A DNA stretch of 11,882 nucleotides from Lysobacterales bacterium (GCA_024710675.1 JANJUH010000407.1:1-11882); one strand, 5' to 3'. Shown: positions 1-7,000, counted from the first letter of the stretch. Program-made: numbers and translations. The notes: generated from the sequence alone by a model not told the origin.

Positions 1-797
1 AGGTCCGCGACTTCCAGCAGCGGCGCCTCGCCGGCGATCTCGCCCGGACTGGCCGAACGGGACAACACCACGCCGTCGATCGGCGAGGTGATCGCATAAG
101 CGCCGAGGCTGGCATTGCTCTCGATGGTCGCCAGCGTCTGCCCGCGGCGCACCGTATCGCCGACACCCACCGTCAGGCTCTTGATCGGCCCCGGGAAGCG
201 CGCCGACAGCCGCGCATGACGGCCCTCGACCAGCGTCAGCAGGCCCTGCACCTCGCGCTCCTCGCGGATCACGCCCGGGCCGGCCGGCGCGACGCGGATG
301 CCGGCTTCCTCGGCAACCGCTGCGGCAATGCGCGTGCGGCCTTCGTGGCTCTCGTAGCGCCATTCGGCGGACGTGCCATCGATGCGCGCGCGCACCTCGA
401 CATCGAAGGAATGCGGCTCGTACACCACGCCGTCGCCCAGAAGGTAATCCCCGCGCGGCGTGAAACGGTGGGTGTCGACGACGCCACCGAGGCGGCTCAG
501 GCGCACCTCCAGGCTGCCCGCAGCGGGCGCCAGGCGCTCCTCGCCCCGGTAGAGCCAGGCGCGGTACTCGGGCGGTACGCCGTCCTCGAAGATCTTCAGT
601 TCGACCGCGACGTCGCCCTCGCGCAGCATCCGGCCACCGTTCGGGCCCTGCTCGTGCTCGTCCTCGTGGGTGCCGTGGCCGTGGGAGTCATGCTCGTGAT
701 CGTCGTGGCCGTGATCGTCGTGACCGTGCTCGTGCGCGCCGCAGCCGGCGAGCAGAGCGAGGAAGGCGAGCAGTGGAAGGCAATGGCGCAGGCTCAT
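1..797 (-). CDS. czcB: CzcB-like periplasmic adaptor lipoprotein of a metal RND efflux pump (3' end off the window)
   Basis: Periplasmic adaptor (membrane fusion) subunit expected to link an inner-membrane RND metal pump to the CzcC-type outer-membrane channel. I translated the minus strand from ATG at 797; 265 complete codons lie in the window. Residues 1-19 form a lipoprotein signal with lipobox LLAGC (Cys19). Residues 22-48 carry 11 histidines alternating with Asp/Glu/Gly, a likely periplasmic metal-binding tail, followed by GPNGGRML (51-58), a motif typical of CzcB N-termini. Residues about 60-150 are a beta-rich N-terminal domain. Two lipoyl-like half-motifs follow: 203-226 (GPIKSLTVGVGDTVRRGQ and on) and 234-265 (ITSPIDGVVL and on). 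They are almost adjacent, so the usual alpha-hairpin insert appears absent. The start overlaps the czcC-like stop by 4 bp (ATGA), with AAGGGA about 9 bases upstream as ribosome site. Family is clear; metal specificity (Co/Zn/Cd or other) is inferred only. Confidence 0.88.
   Translation of the reverse strand, partial: MSLRHCLPLLAFLALLAGCGAHEHGHDDHGHDDHEHDSHGHGTHEDEHEQGPNGGRMLREGDVAVELKIFEDGVPPEYRAWLYRGEERLAPAAGSLEVRLSRLGGVVDTHRFTPRGDYLLGDGVVYEPHSFDVEVRARIDGTSAEWRYESHEGRTRIAAAVAEEAGIRVAPAGPGVIREEREVQGLLTLVEGRHARLSARFPGPIKSLTVGVGDTVRRGQTLATIESNASLGAYAITSPIDGVVLSRSASPGEIAGEAPLLEVAD
699..728 (-). repeat. 15-bp tandem duplication encoding HGHDD twice in the CzcB-like tail
   Basis: Two adjacent 15-base units (699-713 and 714-728) differ at one base and encode HGHDD-HGHDD, residues 24-33 of the adaptor. 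A third degenerate unit (HEHDS) follows. This suggests the His-rich tail grew by in-frame slippage or duplication and may vary in length between strains. Confidence 0.7.
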
Positions 798-2053
798 GGC
801 GAGGATTCCCTTGTCGTGGCCAGCACCTGGCCGGTCAGGCGTTCGATTTCGATACGGGCGCGATGGGCATCGAGGCTCGTCTCCACCCGCTCGCGGCGGG
901 TGGCGCCGATCTCGGCCAGGAGCTGTACCCATTCCAGCTGGCTGGCTGCGCCCGCCGCGTAGGCCTGCTCGGCGGCCTTCGCGGCCAGGGTCAAGGCGGG
1001 GAGCAATTCGGCCTCGATCCGCTGCGCGCTCGAGACCGCCAGGTCGAGCCGGGCCCAGGCCTCGGTCAGCGTGGCCTCGAGGGCGCGCGTCGTGCCCTCG
1101 CGTTCGAGCTCGACGGCCGCCAGCTCGGCCTCGGCACCGCGGATCGCGGGTCCGGCGCGCTGCGCACTGCCGAGCGGGATCGACAGGCTGCCGATGAGGC
1201 CCCAGTCGTCGCTGGCCTCGAGCCGGCGCACGCCGACTTCCCACTGCAGCTCCGCCAGCGACTCGCTGCGCGCCAGTTGCACGCGCGCCTCGCGCAGGCG
1301 GGCCTCGTGGGCATGGCGGGCGATTTCGGGTGTGTCTTGCAGTTGTTGCCGCAGCGCCTCGAATGCCGGCACCGACGGCAGTGCGCCGATGTCGGCTGCC
1401 GCCAGCGTGTAGTCGGCGCTGGATGCGCCCCACAGCACCGCAAGCCGGCGGCGGGCGTGCTCCTCAACGCGCTGCGCCTGCGCGAGGGCGCCCGCCGAAC
1501 GCAGGCGGGCGGCGTCGGCGGCGAGCGCTTCGGAAGCCGGCGCAGCGCCGCTGCGGGCGCGGTGCTGCGCTGCCGCGAGCACTTGCTCGCGCTGGCGCAG
1601 TTCGTCGGCGGCCAGGCCGGCGAGCGCGCGCGCCGCCAGCGCATCGAGGTAGCGGCGGGCGACCTCGGCGGCGAGGTCCAGCCGCTTCGCCCGGCGTTCG
1701 TGGTCGATGCCTTCGCGCTCCAGCTCGGCTACGCCCACCCGCGCCGCACGACGCTCGGCACGCTCGAAGACGGAAGCCAGCGACAGGCTGGCCTCGACAC
1801 CCTTCAGGCCAGCGGCCTCGCCGCTGCCCAGGGCATTTTCGAGGGCCACGCCGATCGCCAGCGGCGCCACCTGGCCGGCGCGCTCGATGGCCGCAGCGCG
1901 CGCGGTCTCGGCATGGCCCAGGACCTGGAGTTCGGGATGGGTGGCGAGGACGCGCTCGATGGCGGCATCCAGCGACAGCGGCTCGGCCGCCGGCGCGGCA
2001 GGTGCGCACAGGGTCATCAGCACGGCGGCACAGGCCGCGCGCAAGGTGGACAT
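794..2053 (-). CDS. czcC: CzcC-like TolC-family outer-membrane efflux channel
   Basis: Outer-membrane factor of a tripartite metal RND efflux system, expected to form a trimeric channel across the outer membrane and periplasm. The 419-residue product has a Sec signal peptide (1-23, hydrophobic core about 8-18, cleavage probably after APAAPAA). Two repeated OEP domains follow: the first starts PLSLDAAIERVLATHPEL (25-42) and runs to about 210, the second runs from about 225 to 410. Both are rich in Ala/Glu/Arg heptad-like helices. The strand motif SLSIPLGS (289-296) matches the membrane-insertion strand of CzcC relatives. Length fits the family (about 400-430). ATG at 2053 has GGAG 8 bases upstream. 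It sits 54 bp after the small His-rich gene and overlaps the adaptor gene by 4 bp, so it is probably co-transcribed and translationally coupled. A specific substrate cannot be read from the sequence. Confidence 0.88.
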   Translation of the reverse strand: MSTLRAACAAVLMTLCAPAAPAAEPLSLDAAIERVLATHPELQVLGHAETARAAAIERAGQVAPLAIGVALENALGSGEAAGLKGVEASLSLASVFERAERRAARVGVAELEREGIDHERRAKRLDLAAEVARRYLDALAARALAGLAADELRQREQVLAAAQHRARSGAAPASEALAADAARLRSAGALAQAQRVEEHARRRLAVLWGASSADYTLAAADIGALPSVPAFEALRQQLQDTPEIARHAHEARLREARVQLARSESLAELQWEVGVRRLEASDDWGLIGSLSIPLGSAQRAGPAIRGAEAELAAVELEREGTTRALEATLTEAWARLDLAVSSAQRIEAELLPALTLAAKAAEQAYAAGAASQLEWVQLLAEIGATRRERVETSLDAHRARIEIERLTGQVLATTRESSP

Positions 2054-2107
2054 GGTCGGTACTCCGGAATCGTCGGGACGGTGGACCGGCAGGCGGCCGG
2101 CAAGGCG

Positions 2108-2500
2108 TCAGGCGGCGATCGGAGGGCGTAGAGGGTGGGGCAGGAGCGGGCTCGTGCTGTCGGCCGGTGCCATCGGCGGCGCAACGGACACCGGCACGGC
2201 TAGCGCAAGCGCCGGCAGGTCGATCGGCAGCACGCACAACGCGCCACAGCACTGCACGACGTGCATCAGTCCGTGCCAGGGGTCCTCGCCGTGGGGTGCA
2301 TCGGGCGCTTCGCCCTCGTGGTCATGATGAGCGTCATGCCCGTGCCCGTGGCCGTGCGCATGACCGTCGGCCAGCACATGCGCCGAACCATGCGCCTCAC
2401 CCGCTGCCAGCAAGACCGGCTGCCAGACGAAGGCGAGCGCCAGCAGCGCGACCCACAGGGCGCGCAGGGCGGAACGGGGAATGCGGAAGGCGGCGATCAC
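2108..2500 (-). CDS. small His-rich CzcI-like secreted or membrane-anchored protein
   Basis: A 130-residue protein with a hydrophobic N-terminal segment (about 11-33, signal peptide or anchor), then a histidine/aspartate-rich stretch (about 36-72, repeated HGHGH and HHDH) and a cysteine cluster HVVQCCGALC. The tail is proline-rich and ends LRPPIAA. This composition and its position directly before czcC match the small CzcI-type proteins of czc/cnr-like operons, thought to bind metal in the periplasm or tune expression. I recognise it by context and composition, not by a strong motif. The GTG start at 2500 is chosen because no in-frame ATG precedes the hydrophobic segment. It has no Shine-Dalgarno, but a TATACT box lies 7 bases upstream, so the message may be leaderless. 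Reading continues open upstream, so the start is not certain. Confidence 0.68.
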   Translation of the reverse strand: MIAAFRIPRSALRALWVALLALAFVWQPVLLAAGEAHGSAHVLADGHAHGHGHGHDAHHDHEGEAPDAPHGEDPWHGLMHVVQCCGALCVLPIDLPALALAVPVSVAPPMAPADSTSPLLPHPLRPPIAA

Positions 2501-2537
2501 GCCGCGGAGTATAGGCAGGCGATGTCCTGCCCAGGAC
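2501..2537 (-). promoter_or_regulatory. candidate promoter and inverted-repeat operator of the metal-efflux operon
   Basis: On the minus strand a TATACT box (2509-2514) ends 7 bases before the GTG start at 2500. Thirteen bases further upstream lies a perfect inverted repeat (2524-2537): GTCCTG, two bases, CAGGAC. It covers the place where a -35 box would sit, and no good -35 hexamer is visible, as expected for an activator-dependent or repressor-gated promoter. The regulator is not in the window. The -10 box is seen directly; operator function is inference. Confidence 0.4.
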
Positions 2538-2550
2538 TCGGTGCCGCCAC

Positions 2551-2610
2551 GTAGGAGCGCCCTTGGGCGCGATGAACTCGCGGCGAGGCCGATTCGCGCT
2601 CTTCCATCAG
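2551..2610. repeat. REP-like hairpin element, copy A (degenerate right arm)
   Basis: The left arm TAGGAGCGCCCTTGGGCGCG contains a compact hairpin (2557-2570: GCGCCC, TT, GGGCGC). After a GC-rich centre comes GATTCGCGC (2591-2599), matching the inner right arm of copies B and C, but the outer right arm has decayed (CTTCCATC). It lies between the CopD-like stop and the efflux-operon promoter, where it could weaken read-through. Confidence 0.7.
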
Positions 2611-2622
2611 CGGGCCAAAAGC

Positions 2623-2640
2623 GTCCGGATGAATCCGGAC
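2623..2640. repeat. perfect 8-bp inverted repeat, possible hairpin
   Basis: GTCCGGAT, two bases (GA), ATCCGGAC form a perfect palindrome 10 bases downstream of the CopD-like stop codon in that gene's direction. The two-base loop is too tight for a normal RNA hairpin unless one pair opens, and no U-run follows, so I call it an intergenic palindrome rather than an intrinsic terminator. Confidence 0.6.
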
Positions 2641-2649
2641 CCACAGGGC

Positions 2650-3096
2650 TCATACCTCCAAGCCATAGCGGAACTCCGTCCCCACCACGCTCGCCACCGC
2701 CGCCAGCAGCACCAGCAGCACCAGGCACAGGCCCATGCGGCCGAGGCGATCGGCCGAGAAGCGCGCCAGCACGCGCATCTCGAAGTAGGCCAGCACCAGC
2801 AGCAGCAAGGTCGCCAGCGCCACCTTGGCCAGGACCAGGCGCGCCAGTGGCAGGTCGGGCGTGAACCACAGGCGCGTCTCCGGCAGCCAGTTCCACGCGA
2901 GCCCGAGGCCGCTGCCCACCAGTACCGCCAGCGCCGCCATCAGCGCCCAGCGGCTGCGCATCAGCGCGTCCCACAGCAGGCGCGGGTCGCGGGTGCGCAG
3001 CATCTCGGGCAGCCAGGACAGCACCAGCAGTGCAAGGCCGCCCAGCCACAGCGTGGCGGCGAGCAGGTGAACGACATGAAGGAGGTGGTGGGACAT
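2650..3096 (-). CDS. CopD-like four-helix integral membrane protein
   Basis: A 148-residue inner-membrane protein with four predicted transmembrane helices (about 5-27, 48-68, 83-104, 118-138). The first helix carries spaced histidines (H3, H4, H7, H10) and the LHLLAATLWLGGLAL-type pattern typical of CopD-family proteins, some of which are linked to copper import or heme/copper handling. Length equals a stand-alone CopD domain. The ATG at 3096 has AAAGG 7 bases upstream. The frame stays open far upstream, but that part is the antisense of yadG and is rejected. It runs in the same direction as the czc-like genes but is separated from them by a 149-bp spacer holding repeats and a separate promoter, so joint regulation is uncertain. 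Function beyond family membership is unknown. Confidence 0.72.
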   Translation of the reverse strand: MSHHLLHVVHLLAATLWLGGLALLVLSWLPEMLRTRDPRLLWDALMRSRWALMAALAVLVGSGLGLAWNWLPETRLWFTPDLPLARLVLAKVALATLLLLVLAYFEMRVLARFSADRLGRMGLCLVLLVLLAAVASVVGTEFRYGLEV

Positions 3097-3126
3097 GGTT
3101 AGGCCTTTCGCCGGGACAGGCCACCC

Positions 3127-3132
3127 TATACT
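3127..3132 (+). promoter_or_regulatory. candidate -10 box for yadG-yadH-rep
   Basis: TATACT lies 30 bases before the yadG ATG in the 66-bp divergent gap. The best -35 candidate 17-18 bases upstream is only T-rich (around 3104-3109) and poor. The spot is the only AT-rich hexamer in the gap, so I keep it at low confidence. Confidence 0.35.
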
Positions 3133-3162
3133 GCGCGCCCCGTCCAACCCCCGTCGAAGCCG

Positions 3163-4080
3163 ATGCCGGCCCTGGCCACCGTACAACTGCGCAAGACCTA
3201 TGGCACCAAGGTCGAGGCCCTCAAGGGCATCGACCTGTCCGTCGAGGAGGGCGATTTCTTCGCGCTGCTGGGCCCGAACGGCGCCGGCAAATCGACCCTG
3301 ATCGGCATCGCCGCCTCGCTGGTGCGCCCCACCTCGGGCGATGTGCGGATCTTCGGCAAAAGCGTGGTGACCGAGCGCAGCGCGGCAGTCGCCGAACTCG
3401 GCCTCGTCCCGCAGGAATTCAACTTCAACCAGTTCGAGAAGCCCTTCGAGATCCTGGTCAACCAGGCCGGCTACTACGGCGTGCCGCGCAAGCTGGCGCG
3501 CGAGCGCGCCGAGCAGTACCTGAACCAGTTGCAGCTCTGGGACAAGCGCGAGGTGGCCTCGCGCACGCTCTCGGGCGGCATGAAGCGGCGGCTGATGATC
3601 GCGCGGGCGATGATGCACAGCCCGCGCCTGCTGATCCTCGACGAGCCGACCGCGGGTGTGGACATCGAGATCCGCCGATCGATGTGGGTGTACCTCAAGG
3701 AGATCAACCGCGCCGGCACCACGGTGATCCTGACCACGCATTACCTGGAAGAAGCCGAGAACCTCTGCCGCCACATCGCGATCATCGACCACGGCCGGGT
3801 CATCGAGAACACCACGATGAAGGGCCTGCTCGGCACGCTCGACCGTGAAACCTTCGTCTTCGACCTGACCCATCCGCTGTATGAGCTGCCGGCGCTGGAG
3901 GGCCTGTCCGCCCAGCGCATCGACGATCACACGCTGGAGATCGAGGTGGCGCGCGGAACCGAGCTCAATGGCCTGTTCGTGCGCCTGACCGAGGCCGGCA
4001 TCGGCGTGCGCTCGATGCGCAACAAGGCCAATCGCCTGGAAGAACTCTTCGTGCGCCTGCTCGGTCAGGAGGCCGCATGA
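3163..4080 (+). CDS. yadG: ABC-2 type exporter, ATP-binding protein (YadG family)
   Basis: Cytoplasmic ATPase of an ABC-2 exporter that pairs with the permease encoded next. The 305-residue product contains, in order, Walker A GPNGAGKST (37-45), Q-loop Gln84, signature LSGGM (136-140), Walker B LLILDEP (156-162), D-loop and the H-switch His193. A C-terminal extension (about 215-305) is typical of the YadG/CcmA/DrrA group. Length matches E. coli YadG (about 308). The ATG at 3163 starts at the usual N-terminus (ALATVQLRKTYG); the only ribosome site is a weak GAAG. The end of the gene holds a strong AGGAGG (4067-4072) that serves the overlapping permease gene. The transported substrate of YadGH is not established, and the sequence does not reveal it. 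Confidence 0.92.
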   Translation: MPALATVQLRKTYGTKVEALKGIDLSVEEGDFFALLGPNGAGKSTLIGIAASLVRPTSGDVRIFGKSVVTERSAAVAELGLVPQEFNFNQFEKPFEILVNQAGYYGVPRKLARERAEQYLNQLQLWDKREVASRTLSGGMKRRLMIARAMMHSPRLLILDEPTAGVDIEIRRSMWVYLKEINRAGTTVILTTHYLEEAENLCRHIAIIDHGRVIENTTMKGLLGTLDRETFVFDLTHPLYELPALEGLSAQRIDDHTLEIEVARGTELNGLFVRLTEAGIGVRSMRNKANRLEELFVRLLGQEAA

Positions 4081-4850
4081 ACACCGCCATCGCGCTGACC
4101 GCGTTCAAGACCATCGTCATCAAGGAAATCAACCGGATCCTGCGCATCTGGGGCCAGACGCTGGTGCCGCCGGCGATCACGATGACGCTGTACTTCCTGA
4201 TTTTCGGCAAGCTCGTCGGCAGCCGCATCGGCGAGATGGGCGGACACCGCTACATGGAGTTCATCGTGCCCGGCCTGATCATGATGAGCGTGATCCAGAA
4301 TGCCTACGGCAACGTCGTCAGCTCCTTCTTCGGCAGCAAGTTCGGCCGTTACGTCGAGGAGCTCTTGGTCTCGCCGACGCCAAACATCGTGATCCTTGCC
4401 GGCTACGTCGCGGGCGGCGTGCTGCGCGGCGTGATGGTCGGCGGCATCGTGCTCCTGGTCTCGCTGTTCTTCACCGACCTGTCGATCGCCCACCCCTTCG
4501 TGATGCTGGGCAGCGTCTTCCTGGCGGCGGTGCTGTTCTCGCTGGCCGGCTTCGTCAACGCGGTCTACGCGAAGAAGTTCGACGACATCTCGATCATCCC
4601 GACCTTCATCCTGACGCCGCTGACCTACCTGGGCGGCGTGTTCTACTCGATCTCGCTGCTGCCCGGCTTCTGGCGCGAACTGTCCCTGCTCAACCCGATC
4701 GTCTACACCGTCAACGCCTTCCGTTACGGCGTGCTCGGCGAGAGCGATGTCTCGATCCCGCTGGCCTTCGGCATCATGCTGCTGGCGATCGTCGTGCTCG
4801 GCGCCTACTGCCTGCACCTGCTGGCGCGCGGGACGGGGCTGCGCAGCTGA
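4077..4850 (+). CDS. yadH: ABC-2 type exporter permease (YadH family)
   Basis: Inner-membrane permease partner of the YadG-like ATPase. The 257-residue protein has the six-helix ABC-2 layout: helices at about 26-46, 60-85, 103-131, 140-163, 170-195 and 228-250. Family motifs are plain: RIWGQTLVPPAITMTLYF (23-40), FIVPGLIMMSVI (62-73), PLTYLGGVFYS (181-191), LNPIVY (205-210) and the terminal RGTGLRS. These match my memory of E. coli YadH (256 residues) almost position by position. The ATG overlaps the yadG stop (ATGA) and sits 4 bases after AGGAGG, so translation is coupled. The stop TGA shares its last base with the ATG of rep (TGATG). Confidence 0.93.
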   Translation: MNTAIALTAFKTIVIKEINRILRIWGQTLVPPAITMTLYFLIFGKLVGSRIGEMGGHRYMEFIVPGLIMMSVIQNAYGNVVSSFFGSKFGRYVEELLVSPTPNIVILAGYVAGGVLRGVMVGGIVLLVSLFFTDLSIAHPFVMLGSVFLAAVLFSLAGFVNAVYAKKFDDISIIPTFILTPLTYLGGVFYSISLLPGFWRELSLLNPIVYTVNAFRYGVLGESDVSIPLAFGIMLLAIVVLGAYCLHLLARGTGLRS

Positions 4851-6823
4851 TGTCGCTGAATCCGCAACAAAGGGCCGCCGTCGAACACATCCACGGTCCC
4901 TTGCTGGTGCTGGCAGGCGCCGGTTCCGGCAAGACCAGCGTGATCACCCACAAGATCGCCCACCTGATCCGCTCGGGCCTCTACGGCGCGAGCGAGATCG
5001 CCGCGATCACCTTCACCAACAAGGCCGCGCGCGAGATGCGCGAACGCGCGACGAAGCTGCTCGGCGAGGGCACCGCCGAGGGCCTGTTGGTCTCGACCTT
5101 CCACGCGCTCGGCCTGCGCATGCTCGAGATCGAGCACGCCCGGATCGGCCTGCGCCGCGGTTTCACGGTGCTCGGCGAGGACGATGCGCGCGCCATCGTC
5201 AAGGACCTCGCGCCGGCCGGGGCCAAGTCCGATGTCATCGAGCGCCTGCGCGCGCTGGTCAGCCGCGCGAAGAACCAGGGCCTCGATTCGGCCGCCGCGA
5301 TCGCCGCGGCACAGACGCCGCGCGAACGTGAGGCCGGCGAGCTGCTGGGGCGCTACACCGAGCGCCTGCGCGCCTTCAACGCGGTCGATTTCGACGATCT
5401 GATCGCGCTGCCGCTGAAGCTGCTGGACACCGACGAGGAGGTGCGCGAGCGCTGGCGGCGCAAGCTGCGCTACCTGCTGGTCGACGAATACCAGGACACC
5501 AACCTTGCGCAGTACCAGTTGCTGCGCCTGCTCTCGGGCGAGCGCGGTCTTTTCACCGCGGTGGGCGACGACGACCAGTCGATCTACGCCTGGCGCGGCG
5601 CCAATCCGGAGAACCTCGAGCAATTGGGGCGGGATTTCCCGGCGTTGAAGGTGATCAAGCTCGAGCAGAACTACCGCTGCCCGCAGCGCATCCTGCGCGC
5701 CGCCAATGCGGTGATCGGCAACAACCCGCACCTGCACAAAAAGACGCTGTGGAGCGCGATGCCCGACGGTGATCCGATCCGCATCGCGCTGCGCGGCAGC
5801 GACACCGAGGAGGCCGAGTTCATCGCCGGCGAGATCGTCCACCGCCAGCTGGTGGAAAAGGGCAAGCCTTCGGACTTCGCGATCCTGTTCCGCGGCAACC
5901 ACCAGGCCCGCTCGCTGGAACTCGCGCTGCGGGCGCTGCGGATTCCCTACCACCTGTCCGGCGCGCAGAGCTTCTTCGATCGCCAGGAGATCAAGGACGT
6001 CCTCGCCTACCTGCGGCTGATCGTCAATCCGGACGACGACGCCGCCTTCGTGCGCGCGGTCGGCACGCCCAAGCGCGAGGTCGGCTCGGCCAGCCTGGAG
6101 AAGCTCGCCCAGGCGGCCGGCAAGCGCGCGCAATCGCTGGTGCGCGCGGCGCAGGCACTGGTGGCGGGCACGCTGCCGCCGCGCGCCGCCAGCTCGCTCG
6201 CGGCCTTCGTGCAGCAGATCGACGCCTGGCGGCAGGCCACCGCCGGCACGCCGCCGAAGGCGCTGATCGAGCGCGTGATCCGCGAGTCGGGGCTGTCGGG
6301 CTACTGGCGCGAGCAGGCCAAGCGGCCGGAAGAGGCCGAGCGCCGCCGTCAGCAGGTCGAGGCCTTCCTCGAATGGGTGGGTGGTCGTCGCGAAAGCACG
6401 CTGGAGAAGCTGCTCGCCACGCTGATGATCGAGAGCCAGGACGATGATCCCGGCGAGCGCGTGCGCCTGCTGACGCTGCACAGTGCCAAGGGCCTCGAGT
6501 TCCGCCACGTGTACCTCGTGGGCTGCGAGGATGGCCTGTTGCCGCACGCCTCCTCGATCGACGAGGGCCGGCTGGACGAGGAACGCCGCCTGTTCTACGT
6601 CGGCATGACCCGCGCCAAGCAGACGCTGACGCTGACGCTGTGCCGGGTGCGTTCGCGCTACGGGCGCGAGGACGTCACCGAGCCCAGCCGCTTCCTCGAC
6701 GAGCTGCCGGCCGATGAGGTTCAGTGGCTGGGCCGGGCGGACATGGCGCAGAAGAGCGCCGAGCAGAAGGCGCAGGCGGCGCGCCCGCACCTTGATGCGA
6801 TCAAGGCGCTGCTGGGGGCGTAG
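4850..6823 (+). CDS. rep: ATP-dependent DNA helicase Rep (UvrD/Rep superfamily 1A)
   Basis: 3'-5' single-strand DNA translocase/helicase that clears proteins ahead of replication forks and aids restart. The 657-residue protein (E. coli Rep is about 673) carries all SF1A motifs: Q motif LNPQQRAAV (3-11), Walker A AGAGSGKT (22-29), Ia TFTNKAA (54-60), II DEYQDT (212-217), III GDDDQSIYAWRGA (239-251), IV LEQNYR (271-276), V LHSAKGLEF and VI EERRLFYVGMTRAK near the C-terminus. The Rep-type NPDDD and TPKRE segments of domain 2B are also present. Rep is favoured over UvrD because the N-terminal half and the short C-terminus (ending DAIKALLGA) follow Rep. It starts on the last base of the yadH stop and has no clear own Shine-Dalgarno, so it seems to depend on reinitiation. 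A housekeeping helicase downstream of an exporter is an unexpected partner. Confidence 0.94.
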   Translation: MSLNPQQRAAVEHIHGPLLVLAGAGSGKTSVITHKIAHLIRSGLYGASEIAAITFTNKAAREMRERATKLLGEGTAEGLLVSTFHALGLRMLEIEHARIGLRRGFTVLGEDDARAIVKDLAPAGAKSDVIERLRALVSRAKNQGLDSAAAIAAAQTPREREAGELLGRYTERLRAFNAVDFDDLIALPLKLLDTDEEVRERWRRKLRYLLVDEYQDTNLAQYQLLRLLSGERGLFTAVGDDDQSIYAWRGANPENLEQLGRDFPALKVIKLEQNYRCPQRILRAANAVIGNNPHLHKKTLWSAMPDGDPIRIALRGSDTEEAEFIAGEIVHRQLVEKGKPSDFAILFRGNHQARSLELALRALRIPYHLSGAQSFFDRQEIKDVLAYLRLIVNPDDDAAFVRAVGTPKREVGSASLEKLAQAAGKRAQSLVRAAQALVAGTLPPRAASSLAAFVQQIDAWRQATAGTPPKALIERVIRESGLSGYWREQAKRPEEAERRRQQVEAFLEWVGGRRESTLEKLLATLMIESQDDDPGERVRLLTLHSAKGLEFRHVYLVGCEDGLLPHASSIDEGRLDEERRLFYVGMTRAKQTLTLTLCRVRSRYGREDVTEPSRFLDELPADEVQWLGRADMAQKSAEQKAQAARPHLDAIKALLGA

Positions 6824-6844
6824 GCCCGTCAGACGCGACACCCG

Positions 6845-6906
6845 CAGGAGCGCGCTCTGGGCGCGAAAGGCGTCGCCGCAAGATTCATCGCGCCCGAGGG
6901 CGCTAC
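6845..6906. repeat. REP-like hairpin element, copy B
   Basis: The left arm AGGAGCGCGCTCTGGGCGCG and the right arm (6885-6906) containing the perfect hairpin GCGCCC, GA, GGGCGC (6890-6903) flank a centre with CGCCGCAAG. It begins 21 bases after the rep stop, so it may shield the 3' end of the message or act as a terminator-like block. Confidence 0.72.
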
Positions 6907-6930
6907 GAAGGCCTGGCGCTCACCGATCCC

Positions 6931-7000
6931 CGAGGAGCGCCCTCTGGGCGCGATCGGCCTGCGGCAAGCTTGATTCGCGCCCGGAGGGCGCTCCTACGCG
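6931..7000. repeat. REP-like hairpin element, copy C (best preserved)
   Basis: The outer arms AGGAGCGCCCT (6933-6943) and AGGGCGCTCCT (6985-6995) are perfect 11-bp complements. The inner arms GGGCGCGA (6946-6953) and TCGCGCCC (6975-6982) add 8 more pairs. Each arm also folds on itself: GCGCCC, TCT, GGGCGC (6937-6951) and GCGCCC, GGA, GGGCGC (6977-6991). The centre holds GCGGCAAG as in copy B. Together with B it fills most of the 258-bp gap between rep and the carboxypeptidase gene; I see no gene in that gap. Confidence 0.8.

Noticed and set aside
773..2131. 452-codon open frame on the plus strand opposite the czcC-like gene
   Set aside because: It is a shadow of the czcC-like gene, which has a signal peptide, repeat domains and a good ribosome site. 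The plus-strand product is low-complexity Gly/Arg/Ala.
3097..3930. Upstream extension of the CopD-like frame to 426 codons
   Set aside because: The extension is antisense to yadG and lacks domain character. The four-helix protein begins naturally at the ATG at 3096 with AAAGG before it.
4805..6841. 678-codon open frame on the minus strand opposite rep
   Set aside because: It mirrors rep in a GC-rich gene where antisense frames rarely meet stops. Its composition is His/Gln/Arg-rich without any recognisable domain.
6845..7000. Intrinsic terminator after rep
   Set aside because: The hairpins are strong but no T-run follows any of them on either strand, so they are called repeats instead.
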